Assembly: GCF_000463155.2 (NCBI RefSeq)
Contig: NZ_AWFZ01000028.1
Coordinates: forward strand, 508,381 to 572,380
Length of the DNA stretch: 64,000 nucleotides
DNA from: Siccibacter turicensis LMG 23730
Lineage (GTDB): Bacteria > Pseudomonadota > Gammaproteobacteria > Enterobacterales > Enterobacteriaceae
Direction of reading: 5' to 3'
Notes under the pieces: generated by a model
What the model saw: only the letters and a program-made list of their open reading frames with translations
What the model was told of the DNA's origin: nothing
Databases searched by the model: none
Shown: in pieces, positions 37,783-48,721 of the stretch
How the letters are laid out: each line of letters opens with the position of its first letter
Numbering within the stretch: the first letter of the stretch is position 1
Position numbers and translations under genes: made by a program

Positions 37783-38331
37783 TTACCAGTGCCGAACAGG
37801 CCCGGTATCAATATGCACAAAGTTGCTGCTGGGATAGTATCCTACACCACCGGCGCGCATAGATAACGCCGCTTTGCGAACATTGCTTAAAGAGATGCCT
37901 TCGATATGAAAGTCCATCGCCTGGCCTTTGGTGTGGTAGCTGTTTTTGGCCACACCGCGGCTGTGCGCACGCAGCTCTTTATTGGTATCAACGGAGCGAT
38001 AACCGGAAATCAACTGGACGGGTTTTCGGGTGCCTAACAGGCCTTGCAGGCGATACAGCTGATCGAAAAGTGACGTATCAATCGTTTTAATTTTATTAGA
38101 ACGATAATCCCTGAAAAAATGATTAAGCTTTGCTAACTCTTCCTGAATATAGCCTTTGCCATCAAAAAACTGGGCTTTAATGGATTCACCGGTATTCAGA
38201 TTGCTGAGCGTCAAAATACGTGGGCGCGGCGTTGAGAGAGTGGCGAATGCCGTGCCGGGGAGCATAGACGCGCCCAGAGCAGCACCGCCTAACGCCAGCA
38301 GTTTGCGGCGAGTAGCATTAAATTGGTCCAT
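37783..38331 (-). CDS. mepK: Murein endopeptidase MepK (YcbK), cuts 3-3 cross-links
   Basis: 182 residues, E. coli length; start at 38331 (MDQFNATRRKLLALGG), since the open frame beyond it to 38391 is not conserved. A twin-arginine-type signal (R8-R9 in NATRRKLLAL, then a hydrophobic stretch to A30) indicates Tat export. The mature part is the DUF882/M15-like peptidase domain, with zinc ligands expected at H133 and D140 (SYHTKGQAMDFH) and H173 (FVHIDTG). E. coli MepK preferentially cleaves mDAP-mDAP (3-3) peptide cross-links. Its upstream neighbour ldtD encodes an enzyme that makes exactly those bonds. A terminator separates them, so mepK probably has its own promoter in the 178-bp gap. Confidence 0.93.
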   Translation of the reverse strand: MDQFNATRRKLLALGGAALGASMLPGTAFATLSTPRPRILTLSNLNTGESIKAQFFDGKGYIQEELAKLNHFFRDYRSNKIKTIDTSLFDQLYRLQGLLGTRKPVQLISGYRSVDTNKELRAHSRGVAKNSYHTKGQAMDFHIEGISLSNVRKAALSMRAGGVGYYPSSNFVHIDTGPVRHW

Positions 38332-38430
38332 AATATTCAGGTCTACTGGTAAGTGAAAACAAGATGCGCGTCTGGCGCGACCCAGGCACATTAACTGCCC
38401 CTCTCCGGTGAGTCAAGGCACGGCGCTCAC

Positions 38431-38465
38431 AAAACAAACAGGCCCGATCGATTGATCGAGCCTGT
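38431..38465 (-). terminator. Intrinsic terminator of ldtD
   Basis: Minus strand: ACAGGC and GCCTGT with an inner CGATC/GATCG stem, followed by TTGTTTTG. Confidence 0.75.
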
Positions 38466-38509
38466 GCTGTCATCACGCGTTTTCCGCTAATACATTAGAA
38501 ATGTTGTAT

Positions 38510-40360
38510 TTACCGGATCAGCTTTTCCGCTTTTTCGAGGATTTGTGCCCCGCTGCGTGCGGTCAGATCATAATTGTAAATATCGGTACGATATTGCGTA
38601 CGCCCATCCTCACCCACGAACGCCGTCAGGTAGTAGAGGTTCACCGGGATATTCTGCGGAATATTCACATAGCGGGTATTCCCTTCCTTGAGCGCATCGG
38701 AAATCCGCGTGTCGTTCCAGCCTGCGTCCTGCAGCAGCATATTCGCCAGCTCCGACGCCTTATTCACCCTGACACAGCCCGAACTGAGCGCCCGCTCGTC
38801 CTTCTGGAACAGCGTGTGGTTTGGCGTGTCGTGCAGATAGATGGCATCTGAACTCGGCATGTTGAATTTATAGCGTCCCAGCGAGTTGTGCGCGCCGGGT
38901 GCCTGCTGGAAGCGGAACGGCAGGTTGGAAGCGGTAATCGTGGCCCAGTCCACTCTCCACGGATCGATCGTTTCGGCGCTGTTCCAGCCACGCAGCACGG
39001 TATAGCCGTGGCGCTCCAGATAGCCGGGGTCGTTCCACACTTTAGGCAGAATATCCTTACGCGCAAGGGTCGGCGGCACGTTCCACGGCGGATTGACCAC
39101 CACGTTATTCAGCGCGCTGCTCATCAGCGGCGTTTTGCGGTCCGGGCGACCAACGATAACGCGGGAAGCCAGCGCCTGGCTGCCGTTGAGATAGTAGACC
39201 AGCGAGTATTCCGGGATGTTTACCATAATGCCGGTGTTAACCTTGCCGGGCAGCAGACGCAGACGCTGAATATTCAGCGCCAGCAGCGCGGCGCGCTGCG
39301 CCGGAGTGACGTTCAGCCACTCCCGGGTTGAGGTGCCGATGACGCCGTCTGCCGTCAGCCCCTGCCACTTCTGGAAGCGCTTCACGGCGGCCACCAGCTC
39401 GCGGTCATAGATGCCACGGGTGGCCGCAGTTTTCGCTTTAGGCGCGGCGCGCGGCGTGTCGCGTGGGGTAACGATGGCTGCCGATGGGCTCACCACCTCG
39501 TCGCGGGCGCGAGAGACGGTGGCATCAGGCAACACGATGTCCGGCGTACTCTCCATCATGCCGGTACGCTGCAACACCTCGCGCAGCGCGCCAATATCGT
39601 TGCTGTACTGGCCGGGACGCAGCTTCGCGCTCTCTTTCAGCTCAGGCCACGGGCGATTATCCGCCACCAGCTGGAGCAGCGAGGCGTGCATCGCCTCATA
39701 CTGCGGGTGCGCAGGGGCCAGCGATGTCACGAACGCAGCGAGACTGCCGTTATCAAGGGCGACCTGCCACTGGTTGATGACCGAGAGCGGCGGCGTCACC
39801 AGCTTGTAGGGTTTGCTGCTGTAGAGCCAGGTGGTGCCTTTGGTGGCAAGGCCGGAGACGTAGTGCAGATAGCCGAGCATGGCGTCCGAGAGCACCACGT
39901 CGCGCGACATGCCGCTGACGGCCGGATCGGTCAGTAACTCAACCCAGCGGGTAAACTGCGGCTGGAAGCCAGCGATCGCCACTTCCGCCAGCTGCTGCTG
40001 GAACGCCTGCACCGCTTCGCGGCTCTCCCACATCGGCTTCAGCTCTCGTTCGCCGTACAGCGCCACCAGCGCGTTCATATAGACCGGCGTGTAGCCCGCA
40101 GGCAGAAGTGCGGTCAGGTCGCCGCGATGCTGAGCGGCGTCGCTGTTCTGCACCGGTTCGGCGCCGGAGAGCGCCACCATGGCCGTCGAGGACGCCAGCG
40201 GCTGCACCAGCACGGCGGGCTGCTCAACGCTTTGCGCAGAGCTGTCCATCGGCACAGCTTCAGGCTCGTCGGCCTGTACGGTAAACAGCGGAGCAACACC
40301 AAGCGCCAGGCACATGCTGACGGCCAGCAGTTGGCGACCCTGTAAATTCTTAAGCAACAT
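38510..40360 (-). CDS. ldtD: L,D-transpeptidase LdtD (YcbB)
   Basis: 616 residues (E. coli 615), starting at 40360 ([21 protein letters not shown]); the frame runs on upstream but those residues are not conserved. Signal peptide to A30, cleaved before DEPEAV. Order: N-terminal scaffold (about 80-270), a variable linker (about 270-315), a peptidoglycan-binding helical domain (about 316-350) and the YkuD catalytic domain (about 375-540) with H510 in YLHDTPNH and the nucleophile C529 in [13 protein letters not shown]. It forms 3-3 cross-links, giving wall repair under LPS stress and beta-lactam bypass in E. coli. Downstream of mukB on the same strand but behind mukB's terminator. Confidence 0.95.
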   Translation of the reverse strand: MLLKNLQGRQLLAVSMCLALGVAPLFTVQADEPEAVPMDSSAQSVEQPAVLVQPLASSTAMVALSGAEPVQNSDAAQHRGDLTALLPAGYTPVYMNALVALYGERELKPMWESREAVQAFQQQLAEVAIAGFQPQFTRWVELLTDPAVSGMSRDVVLSDAMLGYLHYVSGLATKGTTWLYSSKPYKLVTPPLSVINQWQVALDNGSLAAFVTSLAPAHPQYEAMHASLLQLVADNRPWPELKESAKLRPGQYSNDIGALREVLQRTGMMESTPDIVLPDATVSRARDEVVSPSAAIVTPRDTPRAAPKAKTAATRGIYDRELVAAVKRFQKWQGLTADGVIGTSTREWLNVTPAQRAALLALNIQRLRLLPGKVNTGIMVNIPEYSLVYYLNGSQALASRVIVGRPDRKTPLMSSALNNVVVNPPWNVPPTLARKDILPKVWNDPGYLERHGYTVLRGWNSAETIDPWRVDWATITASNLPFRFQQAPGAHNSLGRYKFNMPSSDAIYLHDTPNHTLFQKDERALSSGCVRVNKASELANMLLQDAGWNDTRISDALKEGNTRYVNIPQNIPVNLYYLTAFVGEDGRTQYRTDIYNYDLTARSGAQILEKAEKLIR

Positions 40361-40518
40361 CCCTTGCCCCCTGTTCTTCATAGTATGGTGTCCGTTTAAC
40401 GCGGAACGCTTCTCCAGTATATAAATTCTGCACGCCCTTTGCTTTACCTTGTGTAAAGAAAGTTCAAGCAGCACGGTGAAGGTTATCGGCCTGCCGTCAG
40501 GGAATCTGGAGAGCAGGC

Positions 40519-40544
40519 AAAAAAAAGCGCGGCCATGCCGCGCT
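40519..40544 (-). terminator. Intrinsic terminator of the mukFEB operon
   Basis: Minus strand: AGCGCGGC-AT-GGCCGCGCT then T8. Confidence 0.92.
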
Positions 40545-40562
40545 TGTTGTCACTGGTGTCGG

Positions 40563-43500
40563 TCAGGAGACTTCCGCCTCGCCGGGCAACGCCTGTGGCT
40601 GAGGCTGCGGGGTGGCAAAACCGCGCAGGCCGACCACGTGCACATGCTCGGTGTTCTGGAACACTTTACGCACCAGTTTGTAGGTGGTGCCTTTCTCCGG
40701 ACTGATGTTTTCCGGCGCCGCGATGATGAGCTGCATATCCAGACGTTCGCACAGCTCGAACAGCGTGGCGATAGAACGGGCATCCAGACGCGCTGCTTCA
40801 TCAAGGAACAGCAGACGGCACGGTGAGATATCCTTGCCGCGCAGGCGACGGGACTCGTCTTCCCAGCTCTGAACCACCATTACCAGGATAGACATCCCGG
40901 TACCGATCGCCTCACCGGTGGAGAGCGCGCCGCTCTCCGCACGCAGCCAGCCGTCGGAGCCACGGTTAACTTCCACTTCCATTTCCAGATAGTTGCGGTA
41001 GTCGAGCAGCTCCTCACCGATGGTCTGCGGCGTACGCTGCCCCATATCCACCTGCGGATTCAGGCGCTGATACAGCTTCGCCAGCGCCTCGGAGAAGGTC
41101 AGGCGGTTGCTGTTGAACAGATCCTGATGCTGCTCATGCTGCTCGGAGAGCACGTCGAGCAGCGTGGCATGGCTTTCACGCACGTTCACGTTGAGGCGCA
41201 CGCTGTTGACCTGGCCGAAGGAGACGCTCTGCAGGCCCTGGTTCAGCATGCGGATACGGTTCTGCTCGCGCTGAATGGTTTTGCGAATGATGTTCGCCAC
41301 GCTGCGGGAGCTTATCGCCAGCTTCTGCTCGCGGGAGGTCAGCTCTTCGGTGAGACGGCCCAGCTCGATCTCCATCTGCTCGATGGCTTCGACCGGATCG
41401 TCGGTACGAATGATGTCCTGACGAATACGCTCGCGCAGATGCTGATAGACCGCGACGAAGAACTGAATCTTACGCTCCGGCCGTTTCGGATCTTCAGACA
41501 GGCGCAGCACATCGCGCAGGTGTTCGTTGTCCGCCACCGCCAGGCGCAGCGCCCCCAGCGCCTTATCCGACATCGAGCGCAGCTCGTCGCCGGAGAGATA
41601 GGCCAGTTCACGGCGATGCAGACGGCGCTCGACGCCGTTGTCTTTCACCATGCGCATTACCGCGCACCATCCCGCTTTCGCCGTTACCACCTGCTCGCGC
41701 ATCTCGTGGTAATCGCGCTCCAGGCGTTTAAGCTTACGGGTCAGGTTATCCATCTCCGCTTCGCAGTAGGTCAGCTGTTTTTCCAGCTGATTGCGGCGGC
41801 TGCGGTTGCCGGAGAGCTGGGTGTGCAGCTCGTCGCGACGCTGACGGGCACGCTCTTCCGCCCCGCTGTCGGCGCGCACGCCGATATCCTGCAGCTCTTT
41901 ATGCAGATCGTTGAGCAGCTCTTTCTTGGTATCGAAGGAGCTTTTCAGCGATGCCAGCACCTGGTTGTACTGCCCAAGCTGTGCCGCATGGGTACGCAGC
42001 GCATCACGGGCGCGGGCGCGTTCGGTTTCGGCCTGCTCCAGACGCTGGCGTAGCTTCTCGTTAAGGTCGCTGTTGCCATTGAGCATCTCCGCCGAGTCGG
42101 TATAGCTGAAGTGCGCGCGGCGCTGTACCACTTCGCTCAGCGCGAAGGACTGCTGGCGCGCTTCGCGCTGGGTCACACGCGCCTGCTCGTAGTCGGCTTT
42201 CAGCTGCTCATACTGCTCAGGGTCGCTTTGCAGTACCGACACCATCGGCTCCAGCTTCGCCAGCTGGTTGCCATGCTGCTGGATAAAGCGCGCGGCTTCC
42301 TGCGCCTCGTCCAGTCGCTCCTGGATTTCGTCAACGCGGTCGGCCAGGGTGTCGTCGGTCAGCAGATTGAGACGCGGCAGCAGGCGGTTAAGCTGTGCGA
42401 CCGCTTCTTTCGCCTGATCGTACTGGGTACGCTGCTGCTGATTATCATTTTCGTGGTTGCTGATGGCGCGTTCAATCTCCCCGCGGCGGGCCGACAGGGT
42501 ACGGATTTCCGCTTCCGGATCCGCATCAAAGGCGACGGCCAGATGGCTGCCGATAAAGCGGCTGAACGCCTGATGCAGACGCTGGGTTTTCTGAACGTCA
42601 AAGGCGAGCGTGGCAAAGCGTTCCGAGAGTGCTTCACGTTCGCTGTGCAGGCTTTCGATGCGGCTTTCACGCGCCGCACGGCCAAACAGCGGTACCGCCG
42701 GGAAACGGGAGTAGCGCCACTGGCGGTCGGCCACTTTCACCACTACGGCTTTTTCTAGCTCTTCGGCGGCAAACACGCTGTCATCGAACGACTGCGGATC
42801 CCCTTCGATGAGATAGAGATCTTCCGGGCATTCGTCCAGACCGTCGAGCAGATCGCGCACCCGCGACAGATCCGGCACCACGATCGCATGACGCGACGGA
42901 CCGTAGAGGGCGGAGAAGTACGGGGCGTCTTCGAAGCTGACGTCGTCGTAAATTTCAGAGAGCAGCACGCCGCCAAAACGTTCGGCCAGCGCGTTGAGAC
43001 GCTGATCTTCCGAGCCGCCCGGCTGGCTTAAGCGCTCGATCTCTTCATCGACGGCGCGTTTGAGCGTCCCGACTTCGTCTCGCTCAACGATGGCTTCGCG
43101 CTCGCGCTCCAGCAGCTGCTGCAGGTATTCGGTGACGTCCTGAGAGGATTCGAAGGTTTCCCCGCTCTGTTCGCTAAGCTGTGACAGGCTGCTCTGCGCC
43201 GCCAGCCATACCGGCGCGCGCTGGGTCAGGGTTTTAATCGTGGCCTGTACCTGCTCCAGCTCCTGACGCAGCGCCACGCGCTGCTCGCCGGCCTTCGCCA
43301 CGCTGTCAGAGAGCGAGGCGATACGCTCTTCGTACTCCTGCTGCAGCGCTTCCAGCATCTCAGGATCGATCTGTTTGCCCTGACGCTTACAGAATTCGGA
43401 GAGCAGGCGTTCTGCTTCCTGCTGCTCGCGCAAGCGCTGTTCAAGCTCGTTCAGACGACCGCGCAGCGAGGCGACCTGGTCGGCCTGATGGCGCTGGTTG

Positions 43501-45017
43501 CTGGCATCGCGCAGCAGTTCCCGGGCGACGCTCCAGGCTTCGCTGCGGCTCACCGGCCCGTTAATCGCGGCCACCAGCTGATACGCCTGTTCAAACTGGC
43601 TGTGCGCAGTCTGGGCGACGCTCATTTTTTGCTCAAGCGACAGCAGTCGTTCCGTCGCTTCCTGCTCTTTCGCCTGGAAGGTGTCGAGCCAGCCTTCGGC
43701 GCTGTCTGCGGTCAGATCGGCGATGTGGCAGAGTTCACGCGCGCGTTCCAGCGCCTGAATCGCCTGCTGATACTGAATCGCGCGGGTCTGCTGCACGTCG
43801 AGCGCCTGCTGGTAGTCGGCCAGCTGGTTTTTCAGCTCGTCCACTTCCAGCTCCGCGGCTTCCGCGCGGGCTTCGTTCTCATGCTGCAGCTCGGAGGCTT
43901 CGGCAACGACCTCGTTTTGCTCTTCGAGACGGATCTGCAACTCGTCGAGATCCGCTTCATAGCGTTCGATTTTTTCCTGCTGGCGCAGGGCGGTTTGCAC
44001 CAGATTCAGGTGATCGCTTGCCGCCTGATAATCGGCTTCCAGATCCCCTTCCGCACCGGCGTGCTCGCTCAGTTCGCGCGCCATATCGACATGCTTAAAC
44101 TGCTCGGCGGCCAGCTGCTGACGGCTGGTAAACAGATCGCGACGGTACTCCAGCGCTTTATCAAGGTGGATACGGCGCTCGTTAGCATGGCGCATATAGT
44201 CCGCGGCCACATAGTTGGTGGCTTCGGAGATCAGATGCTTGAACAGGTCGCGGTCAGACTGGGTGACGCGAATCGCCTCCAGCGTCATGCGGTTTTCGCG
44301 CAGCGCCGCTTCCATGTCCTGGAACGCCTTGCGCACGCCACTGTTTTCCGGCAGCAAATAGTCGCGCAGCGAGCGGGTAATGGCGCTGGAGATCCCGCCG
44401 TACAGCGAGGCCTCGATCAGGCGATAGTATTTGCTACGGTCGGAGGCGGTACGCAGACGACGCGCCACCACGCCGAGATCGAACATCAGCGAGTGGTAGT
44501 CGGTGATGGAGTTGAATTGCTTAAACTGTACGCCTTCCATGGTGTCGAGCTTGTCTTTCAGCTCCTGCAGCGACAGCACGCGCGCCTGGCGCTCGTTCAG
44601 CGTCTCGGTCAACAGCTCGGTCGGCAAAATGGCCGTCGGCAGCCCCTGAATGGCGAAGGGTTTGATGTCCACTTTGCGATCGCGACCGGCGACCTGCTGC
44701 AGGCGCACCCCAACCACCACGCGCTGATGGCGCGAGTTGATCACATCCAGCACCGAGTAGCATACGCCCGCTTTCAGCTTACCGTGCAGGCCCTTATCGC
44801 GTGAGCCGCTGGTAGCACCGGCTTCCGTGGTGTTACGGAAGTGCAGCAGCGTCAGATCCGGGATCAGCGCCGTGACGAAGGCCGCCATGGTGGTGGACTT
44901 CCCTGCCCCGTTACCGCCGGAGAGCGTGGTCACCAACGCATCAAGGTCGAAGGTGCGTGCAAAGAAGCCGTTCCAGTTGACCAGCGTCAGGGAACGGAAT
45001 TTACCGCGTTCAATCAT
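40563..45017 (-). CDS. mukB: Chromosome partition protein MukB (SMC-like)
   Basis: 1484 residues (E. coli 1486). Start at 45017 ([23 protein letters not shown]), with GGAGG ahead and 8 bp of overlap with mukE; an upstream in-frame ATG gives a longer form with unrelated residues. Head ATPase: Walker [11 protein letters not shown] (33-42) at the N-terminus and the signature [12 protein letters not shown] plus Walker [12 protein letters not shown] near the C-terminus. Between lie two long coiled coils (about 340-665 and 785-1130) and the hinge (about 666-780, [50 protein letters not shown]), the dimerisation and topoisomerase IV contact site. Core of the MukBEF condensin. Most change from E. coli is in coiled coil and C-terminal tail. 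Confidence 0.98.
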   Translation of the reverse strand: MIERGKFRSLTLVNWNGFFARTFDLDALVTTLSGGNGAGKSTTMAAFVTALIPDLTLLHFRNTTEAGATSGSRDKGLHGKLKAGVCYSVLDVINSRHQRVVVGVRLQQVAGRDRKVDIKPFAIQGLPTAILPTELLTETLNERQARVLSLQELKDKLDTMEGVQFKQFNSITDYHSLMFDLGVVARRLRTASDRSKYYRLIEASLYGGISSAITRSLRDYLLPENSGVRKAFQDMEAALRENRMTLEAIRVTQSDRDLFKHLISEATNYVAADYMRHANERRIHLDKALEYRRDLFTSRQQLAAEQFKHVDMARELSEHAGAEGDLEADYQAASDHLNLVQTALRQQEKIERYEADLDELQIRLEEQNEVVAEASELQHENEARAEAAELEVDELKNQLADYQQALDVQQTRAIQYQQAIQALERARELCHIADLTADSAEGWLDTFQAKEQEATERLLSLEQKMSVAQTAHSQFEQAYQLVAAINGPVSRSEAWSVARELLRDASNQRHQADQVASLRGRLNELEQRLREQQEAERLLSEFCKRQGKQIDPEMLEALQQEYEERIASLSDSVAKAGEQRVALRQELEQVQATIKTLTQRAPVWLAAQSSLSQLSEQSGETFESSQDVTEYLQQLLEREREAIVERDEVGTLKRAVDEEIERLSQPGGSEDQRLNALAERFGGVLLSEIYDDVSFEDAPYFSALYGPSRHAIVVPDLSRVRDLLDGLDECPEDLYLIEGDPQSFDDSVFAAEELEKAVVVKVADRQWRYSRFPAVPLFGRAARESRIESLHSEREALSERFATLAFDVQKTQRLHQAFSRFIGSHLAVAFDADPEAEIRTLSARRGEIERAISNHENDNQQQRTQYDQAKEAVAQLNRLLPRLNLLTDDTLADRVDEIQERLDEAQEAARFIQQHGNQLAKLEPMVSVLQSDPEQYEQLKADYEQARVTQREARQQSFALSEVVQRRAHFSYTDSAEMLNGNSDLNEKLRQRLEQAETERARARDALRTHAAQLGQYNQVLASLKSSFDTKKELLNDLHKELQDIGVRADSGAEERARQRRDELHTQLSGNRSRRNQLEKQLTYCEAEMDNLTRKLKRLERDYHEMREQVVTAKAGWCAVMRMVKDNGVERRLHRRELAYLSGDELRSMSDKALGALRLAVADNEHLRDVLRLSEDPKRPERKIQFFVAVYQHLRERIRQDIIRTDDPVEAIEQMEIELGRLTEELTSREQKLAISSRSVANIIRKTIQREQNRIRMLNQGLQSVSFGQVNSVRLNVNVRESHATLLDVLSEQHEQHQDLFNSNRLTFSEALAKLYQRLNPQVDMGQRTPQTIGEELLDYRNYLEMEVEVNRGSDGWLRAESGALSTGEAIGTGMSILVMVVQSWEDESRRLRGKDISPCRLLFLDEAARLDARSIATLFELCERLDMQLIIAAPENISPEKGTTYKLVRKVFQNTEHVHVVGLRGFATPQPQPQALPGEAEVS

Positions 45018-45720
45018 TGTCATCCTCCGCGTTTTCCGCCTGTTGGTCATCGCTCTCATCATTGAGCTGCAGATGGTTTTCTACCGGCATCGCTTCGCCA
45101 TCGCGAATCATGCGCAGCTGCGCTTCACGCGCATCGTCGCCGGCGCGCACATCGGCACCGAAGCGGAACACCGACTCGGTAATGCGAAACTTGCTGCTGT
45201 CGTGGCCCATAAACCAGATCATCCCCAGACGGCGCAGGCGCGTCAGGGAGGAGCGTACTTTTTCCTGCAGCTTCTGCCGGTCGAGGTCCGAACCGGTGGA
45301 GCGGTTGTTCACCAGCTTCAGCAGCTTGCTTTCGTCGGCCAGGCTCAGCAGCTCATCGTACAGCTCCTGCTGGGTAAAGATGCCTTCGTTCGCCAGGCGT
45401 TCCGGGCTGAGGTAGAGATAGCAGAGGATTTTACCGACCATCATATCCAGCTCGGAGAGCACCGAGCGCGGGATCAGGGTCGTTGAGCGCGGACGCAGAT
45501 AGAAAAACCCTTCCGGGGCGCGGATCAGCTCCACGTTATAGCGGGCATAGAACTCTTCCAGATACTCCTGGAAATCCATCAGATACGCGTGGTTATCCAG
45601 CTCGTCGAGGCCGATATGGCGCCCGGCGCGCAGCTGGCTATCCAGTGCGGGAAACAGCGGGTTTGCCAGCGCCTGTGCCAGTTTTACCGGCATCGCTTGT
45701 TCAATATTTGTCAATGACAT
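45010..45720 (-). CDS. mukE: Chromosome partition protein MukE
   Basis: 236 residues (E. coli 234). Start at 45720 ([27 protein letters not shown]), overlapping the mukF 3' end by 20 bp; the frame is open further up but not conserved. MukE is the KITE-type winged-helix subunit that dimerises and binds the MukF kleisin. The block [42 protein letters not shown] is identical in style to E. coli, while the acidic tail ([16 protein letters not shown]) diverges. The ordered overlaps mukF-mukE-mukB imply translational coupling and fixed subunit ratios. Confidence 0.97.
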   Translation of the reverse strand: MSLTNIEQAMPVKLAQALANPLFPALDSQLRAGRHIGLDELDNHAYLMDFQEYLEEFYARYNVELIRAPEGFFYLRPRSTTLIPRSVLSELDMMVGKILCYLYLSPERLANEGIFTQQELYDELLSLADESKLLKLVNNRSTGSDLDRQKLQEKVRSSLTRLRRLGMIWFMGHDSSKFRITESVFRFGADVRAGDDAREAQLRMIRDGEAMPVENHLQLNDESDDQQAENAEDDND

Positions 45721-47023
45721 GCGCCTGTACCTTGGCTCCGTAATCATTAATGGCCTGCCATTTAGCCGGCAGGCCTGAGAAATCTGCTTCTGCCACCCCG
45801 AGGCGCACGGCCTGGTCGATGACAATACGCGCGAGGTCGAAGTGACGCGCGCGCGGATGCTGCGCCAGATAGTCACGCACCACGATGCCGAGATCCAGCG
45901 GACGTTGTTCCGTTTTAAATATCGCCAGCTGGGCTTCGATCATCGAGGCCAGCTGTTCACGGATTTCGTTGAACTCTTCATATTCCAGATCCGGCGGCAG
46001 TTCACCGGTGACCTCATCGTCGCGCAGCGCCATCTCTTCGTCGCGCATATCGAGCAGACGCTCGGCGCTGGTGTAGGTTAACGTCCAGGGCGCGTCGAAG
46101 TACGTCTGTACCGACTGCCGCAGACGCTGAGCGAAGACGCGGTTTTTATCCATATCGATGGCGGTACGAATAAACTTGTGTACGTGGCGGTCATAGCCAA
46201 TCCACAGGTCGATCGCCTGCTGACCCCAGCTCACGATGCGATCAAGCTTACTTTGCAGGTCAAACACCAGCCGGTCGACGAAATCGAGATCGCTGCGCCC
46301 AAGCGTCGCTTCCTGAATCTGTAACAGGTTTGCCTGCAGCTTATCCCCCGCCGCGTCGAGCGTATCCTGCAGTTCACGCAGCGTACCGGAGGTTTCAGAG
46401 AGCAGCATTTCGCAGCTGGAGATAGCGGCACGCCAGTCTTTATTCAACAGCTGGGCGATATCGTCTTTCACCTGCTGCTGCTGTTCGTCCATCACGCGCT
46501 GGGTGAGATCGATGCTGTCAAAAATCTCAGCCACCGAGTATTTCAGCGGCGCGAAGACGTTGCGGTGCCAGTGGAATTCGTCCCCGCCTTCGTCGGCGGC
46601 GTCCGCGGCGCGCTTAAGTTCGCTTGCCACAATTGACAGCTGCATCGACAGGCGCAGCGTCGAGAATTCACGCTGGCGGATGTAGTAGTCGGTAATGCCG
46701 ATACCGAGGGGCGTCAGGCGGTAAATGGCATTGCCTTCCGCCTGCTCGCTGGTGAAACGGTTGATCAGACGCTGACGCACCATGTCGTTAATGGCGTTGT
46801 TGGCGCGCACCGCGATGGTCTCGCTGGTCTGTTCAAAGCCGTCGCTGACGTGACGAAACGCGTCAACCAGCTCGCCTTCACTCATCTCGCCGTCCATGCG
46901 CTCACCGTTGAGGGTGGCGATAGCAAGCAGAAACGCCAGTCGGTCGACCGGCAACGAGATGGAGAAATCATTCTTTCTGGCCCAGGCAACCAGTTCGGGG
47001 ACTGTCTGGGAAAAATCACTCAT
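45701..47023 (-). CDS. mukF: Chromosome partition protein MukF (kleisin)
   Basis: 440 residues, E. coli length. N-terminal winged-helix dimerisation domain (about 1-120), a helical middle segment that contacts the MukB neck, an acidic linker ([29 protein letters not shown], about 300-330) that binds MukE, and a C-terminal winged helix that caps the MukB head. It begins 3 bp after the cmoM stop, so cmoM, mukF, mukE and mukB form one transcription unit ending at 40519. Confidence 0.97.
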   Translation of the reverse strand: MSDFSQTVPELVAWARKNDFSISLPVDRLAFLLAIATLNGERMDGEMSEGELVDAFRHVSDGFEQTSETIAVRANNAINDMVRQRLINRFTSEQAEGNAIYRLTPLGIGITDYYIRQREFSTLRLSMQLSIVASELKRAADAADEGGDEFHWHRNVFAPLKYSVAEIFDSIDLTQRVMDEQQQQVKDDIAQLLNKDWRAAISSCEMLLSETSGTLRELQDTLDAAGDKLQANLLQIQEATLGRSDLDFVDRLVFDLQSKLDRIVSWGQQAIDLWIGYDRHVHKFIRTAIDMDKNRVFAQRLRQSVQTYFDAPWTLTYTSAERLLDMRDEEMALRDDEVTGELPPDLEYEEFNEIREQLASMIEAQLAIFKTEQRPLDLGIVVRDYLAQHPRARHFDLARIVIDQAVRLGVAEADFSGLPAKWQAINDYGAKVQAHVIDKY

Positions 47024-47026
47024 AAC

Positions 47027-47806
47027 TTATCCTTGGCTCTGCGGCTTCAACGCGGTGACGTGGATGTAGCGCCCGAGATCGACCCAGGGCGCCTGCCGGC
47101 AATAGCGAGTTTCCAGCTCCAGCAGATCGTCATAGCACTCTTTCTGCTTATTCTTTTCGCGCAGATAATCATGAAACACGCGTACACCGGTTTTGCCCGT
47201 AATATGAAAGCCTGTTTGTTCAAGCCAGCGATACACATCCTGCGGCTGGCGCGGGTAGTCCGGCGACAGCGTACGCTTTTTGCGCTTGGGCATACCCTGC
47301 TCGACGTAGGCGAAGTTCCCGGCCACCATGTTGTGCATCAGCAGACCGTTGGCGTTGTAGAACATCAGCGACAGCGCGCCGCCGGGGTTCAGATGCTGCC
47401 ACAGAACCTCAAGCATCGCTTCCGGCAAGGCGACCCATTCGAGCACCGCGTGAAACAATATCAGATCAACCGGTCTTTCCAAATGCTGACCGATCTCCTG
47501 CGCGGCGCATTGTATAAAATGCATGTTACCGCTCACACCTTTATCGGCAGCGAGCTGCTGTGCCCTGAGGATCATTTCACCGGAGAGGTCACACAGCGTG
47601 ACGTGATGCCCGCGCTCCGCCATGCGGCAAGCGGTTTGCCCTTCTCCACCGCCGGCGTCAAGCACCCGTAGCGGGCCCGCCGGCAGCGTTGCCAGCAGCG
47701 CATCAAGGTCCTGCCACAGAATGGCCTGGCGCAGCTGTCCCTTCGTTGTACCGTAAATGTTGCGCGAAAATTTTTCCGCGATGTCATCAAAATTGCGATC
47801 CCGCAT
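47027..47806 (-). CDS. cmoM: tRNA 5-carboxymethoxyuridine methyltransferase CmoM (SmtA)
   Basis: 259 residues (E. coli 261). Start at 47806 (MRDRNFDDIAEKFSRNIYGTTKG); the open frame beyond it is not conserved. Class I SAM methyltransferase with VLDAGGGEGQTA (motif I), VTLCDLSGEM, and LILFHAVLEWV (motif IV region). CmoM makes the methyl ester of 5-carboxymethoxyuridine, giving mcmo5U at position 34 of certain tRNAs. The gene is historically called smtA and leads the mukFEB operon. It diverges from elyC across about 135 bp. Confidence 0.95.
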   Translation of the reverse strand: MRDRNFDDIAEKFSRNIYGTTKGQLRQAILWQDLDALLATLPAGPLRVLDAGGGEGQTACRMAERGHHVTLCDLSGEMILRAQQLAADKGVSGNMHFIQCAAQEIGQHLERPVDLILFHAVLEWVALPEAMLEVLWQHLNPGGALSLMFYNANGLLMHNMVAGNFAYVEQGMPKRKKRTLSPDYPRQPQDVYRWLEQTGFHITGKTGVRVFHDYLREKNKQKECYDDLLELETRYCRQAPWVDLGRYIHVTALKPQSQG

Positions 47807-47941
47807 GGGTACAACTCCACAACGTAATGGGGGGAGAATGGCAAAAGCGCTATTTTGGCACAGCCAGACGGAGAATGAACCCATCTGGTGTAATATCAGC
47901 ATTGTTTACCCGCCGTATGGTTAAAAAAGGAACCGGATAAG

Positions 47942-48721
47942 ATGCTTTTCACGCTGAAGAAAGTGATTGGCGGCATGTTGCTGCCGTTGCCATTTCTGCT
48001 GTTTATGATTGGTCTGGCTATTTGCCTGCTCTGGTTTAGCCGTTTTCAGAAAACCGCGAAAGGCTTGCTGACGGTCTCCTGGCTGATACTGCTGCTGCTG
48101 AGCCTTCAGCCGGTGGCAGACGGGCTGCTCCGACCGATTGAGGATCGCTATCCGACACTGCATACCAGCGAGCCGGTGAAGCACATCGTGGTGCTGGGCG
48201 GCGGCTACACCTGGAACCCCGACTGGGCACCCAGCTCCAATCTTATCAACAACAGCCTGCCGCGCGTCACCGAAGGCGTCCGCCTCTGGCTGGCTAACCC
48301 TGGGGCGACGATGATCTTCACCGGTGCGCCGGCCCGTACCAACCCGGTCAGCACCGCCGAAGCGGGGGCACGGGTGGCGGAAAGCCTCGGCGTGCCGCGC
48401 AGCCGTATCGTGACGCTGGATACGCCAAAGGATACCGAAGAGGAAGCGGCGGCAGTGGCCGCCACAATTGGCTCCCAGCCGTTTATCCTGGTGACGTCAG
48501 CCTCGCACCTGCCGCGGGCGATGATCTTTTTCCGTCAGCAGGGGCTTAACCCGATTCCGGCACCCGCTAACCAGCTGGCGATCGACTCCCCGCTCAACTT
48601 CTGGGAGCGGATGATCCCGTCGCCAAACTGGCTGATGCACAGCGACCGGGTCGGATATGAGACGCTGGGACGCGTCTGGCAGTGGCTGAAAGGATCGTCA
48701 GGAGAGCCAGGGAAGCAGTGA
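47942..48721 (+). CDS. elyC: Envelope biogenesis factor ElyC (DUF218)
   Basis: 259 residues, E. coli length. Two N-terminal membrane helices (about 10-30 and 37-57), then a DUF218/SanA-like domain with HIVVLGGGYTWNPDW, a TEGVRLWLANPGATMIFTGAP block, the DTPKDTEEEAAAVAATIG motif and VTSASHLPRAMIFFRQQGLNPIPAP. In E. coli loss of ElyC causes peptidoglycan defects and lysis at low temperature, linked to use of the undecaprenyl-phosphate carrier. Its last 24 bp overlap the 3' end of opposing ycbJ (48698-48721). Confidence 0.94.
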   Translation: MLFTLKKVIGGMLLPLPFLLFMIGLAICLLWFSRFQKTAKGLLTVSWLILLLLSLQPVADGLLRPIEDRYPTLHTSEPVKHIVVLGGGYTWNPDWAPSSNLINNSLPRVTEGVRLWLANPGATMIFTGAPARTNPVSTAEAGARVAESLGVPRSRIVTLDTPKDTEEEAAAVAATIGSQPFILVTSASHLPRAMIFFRQQGLNPIPAPANQLAIDSPLNFWERMIPSPNWLMHSDRVGYETLGRVWQWLKGSSGEPGKQ

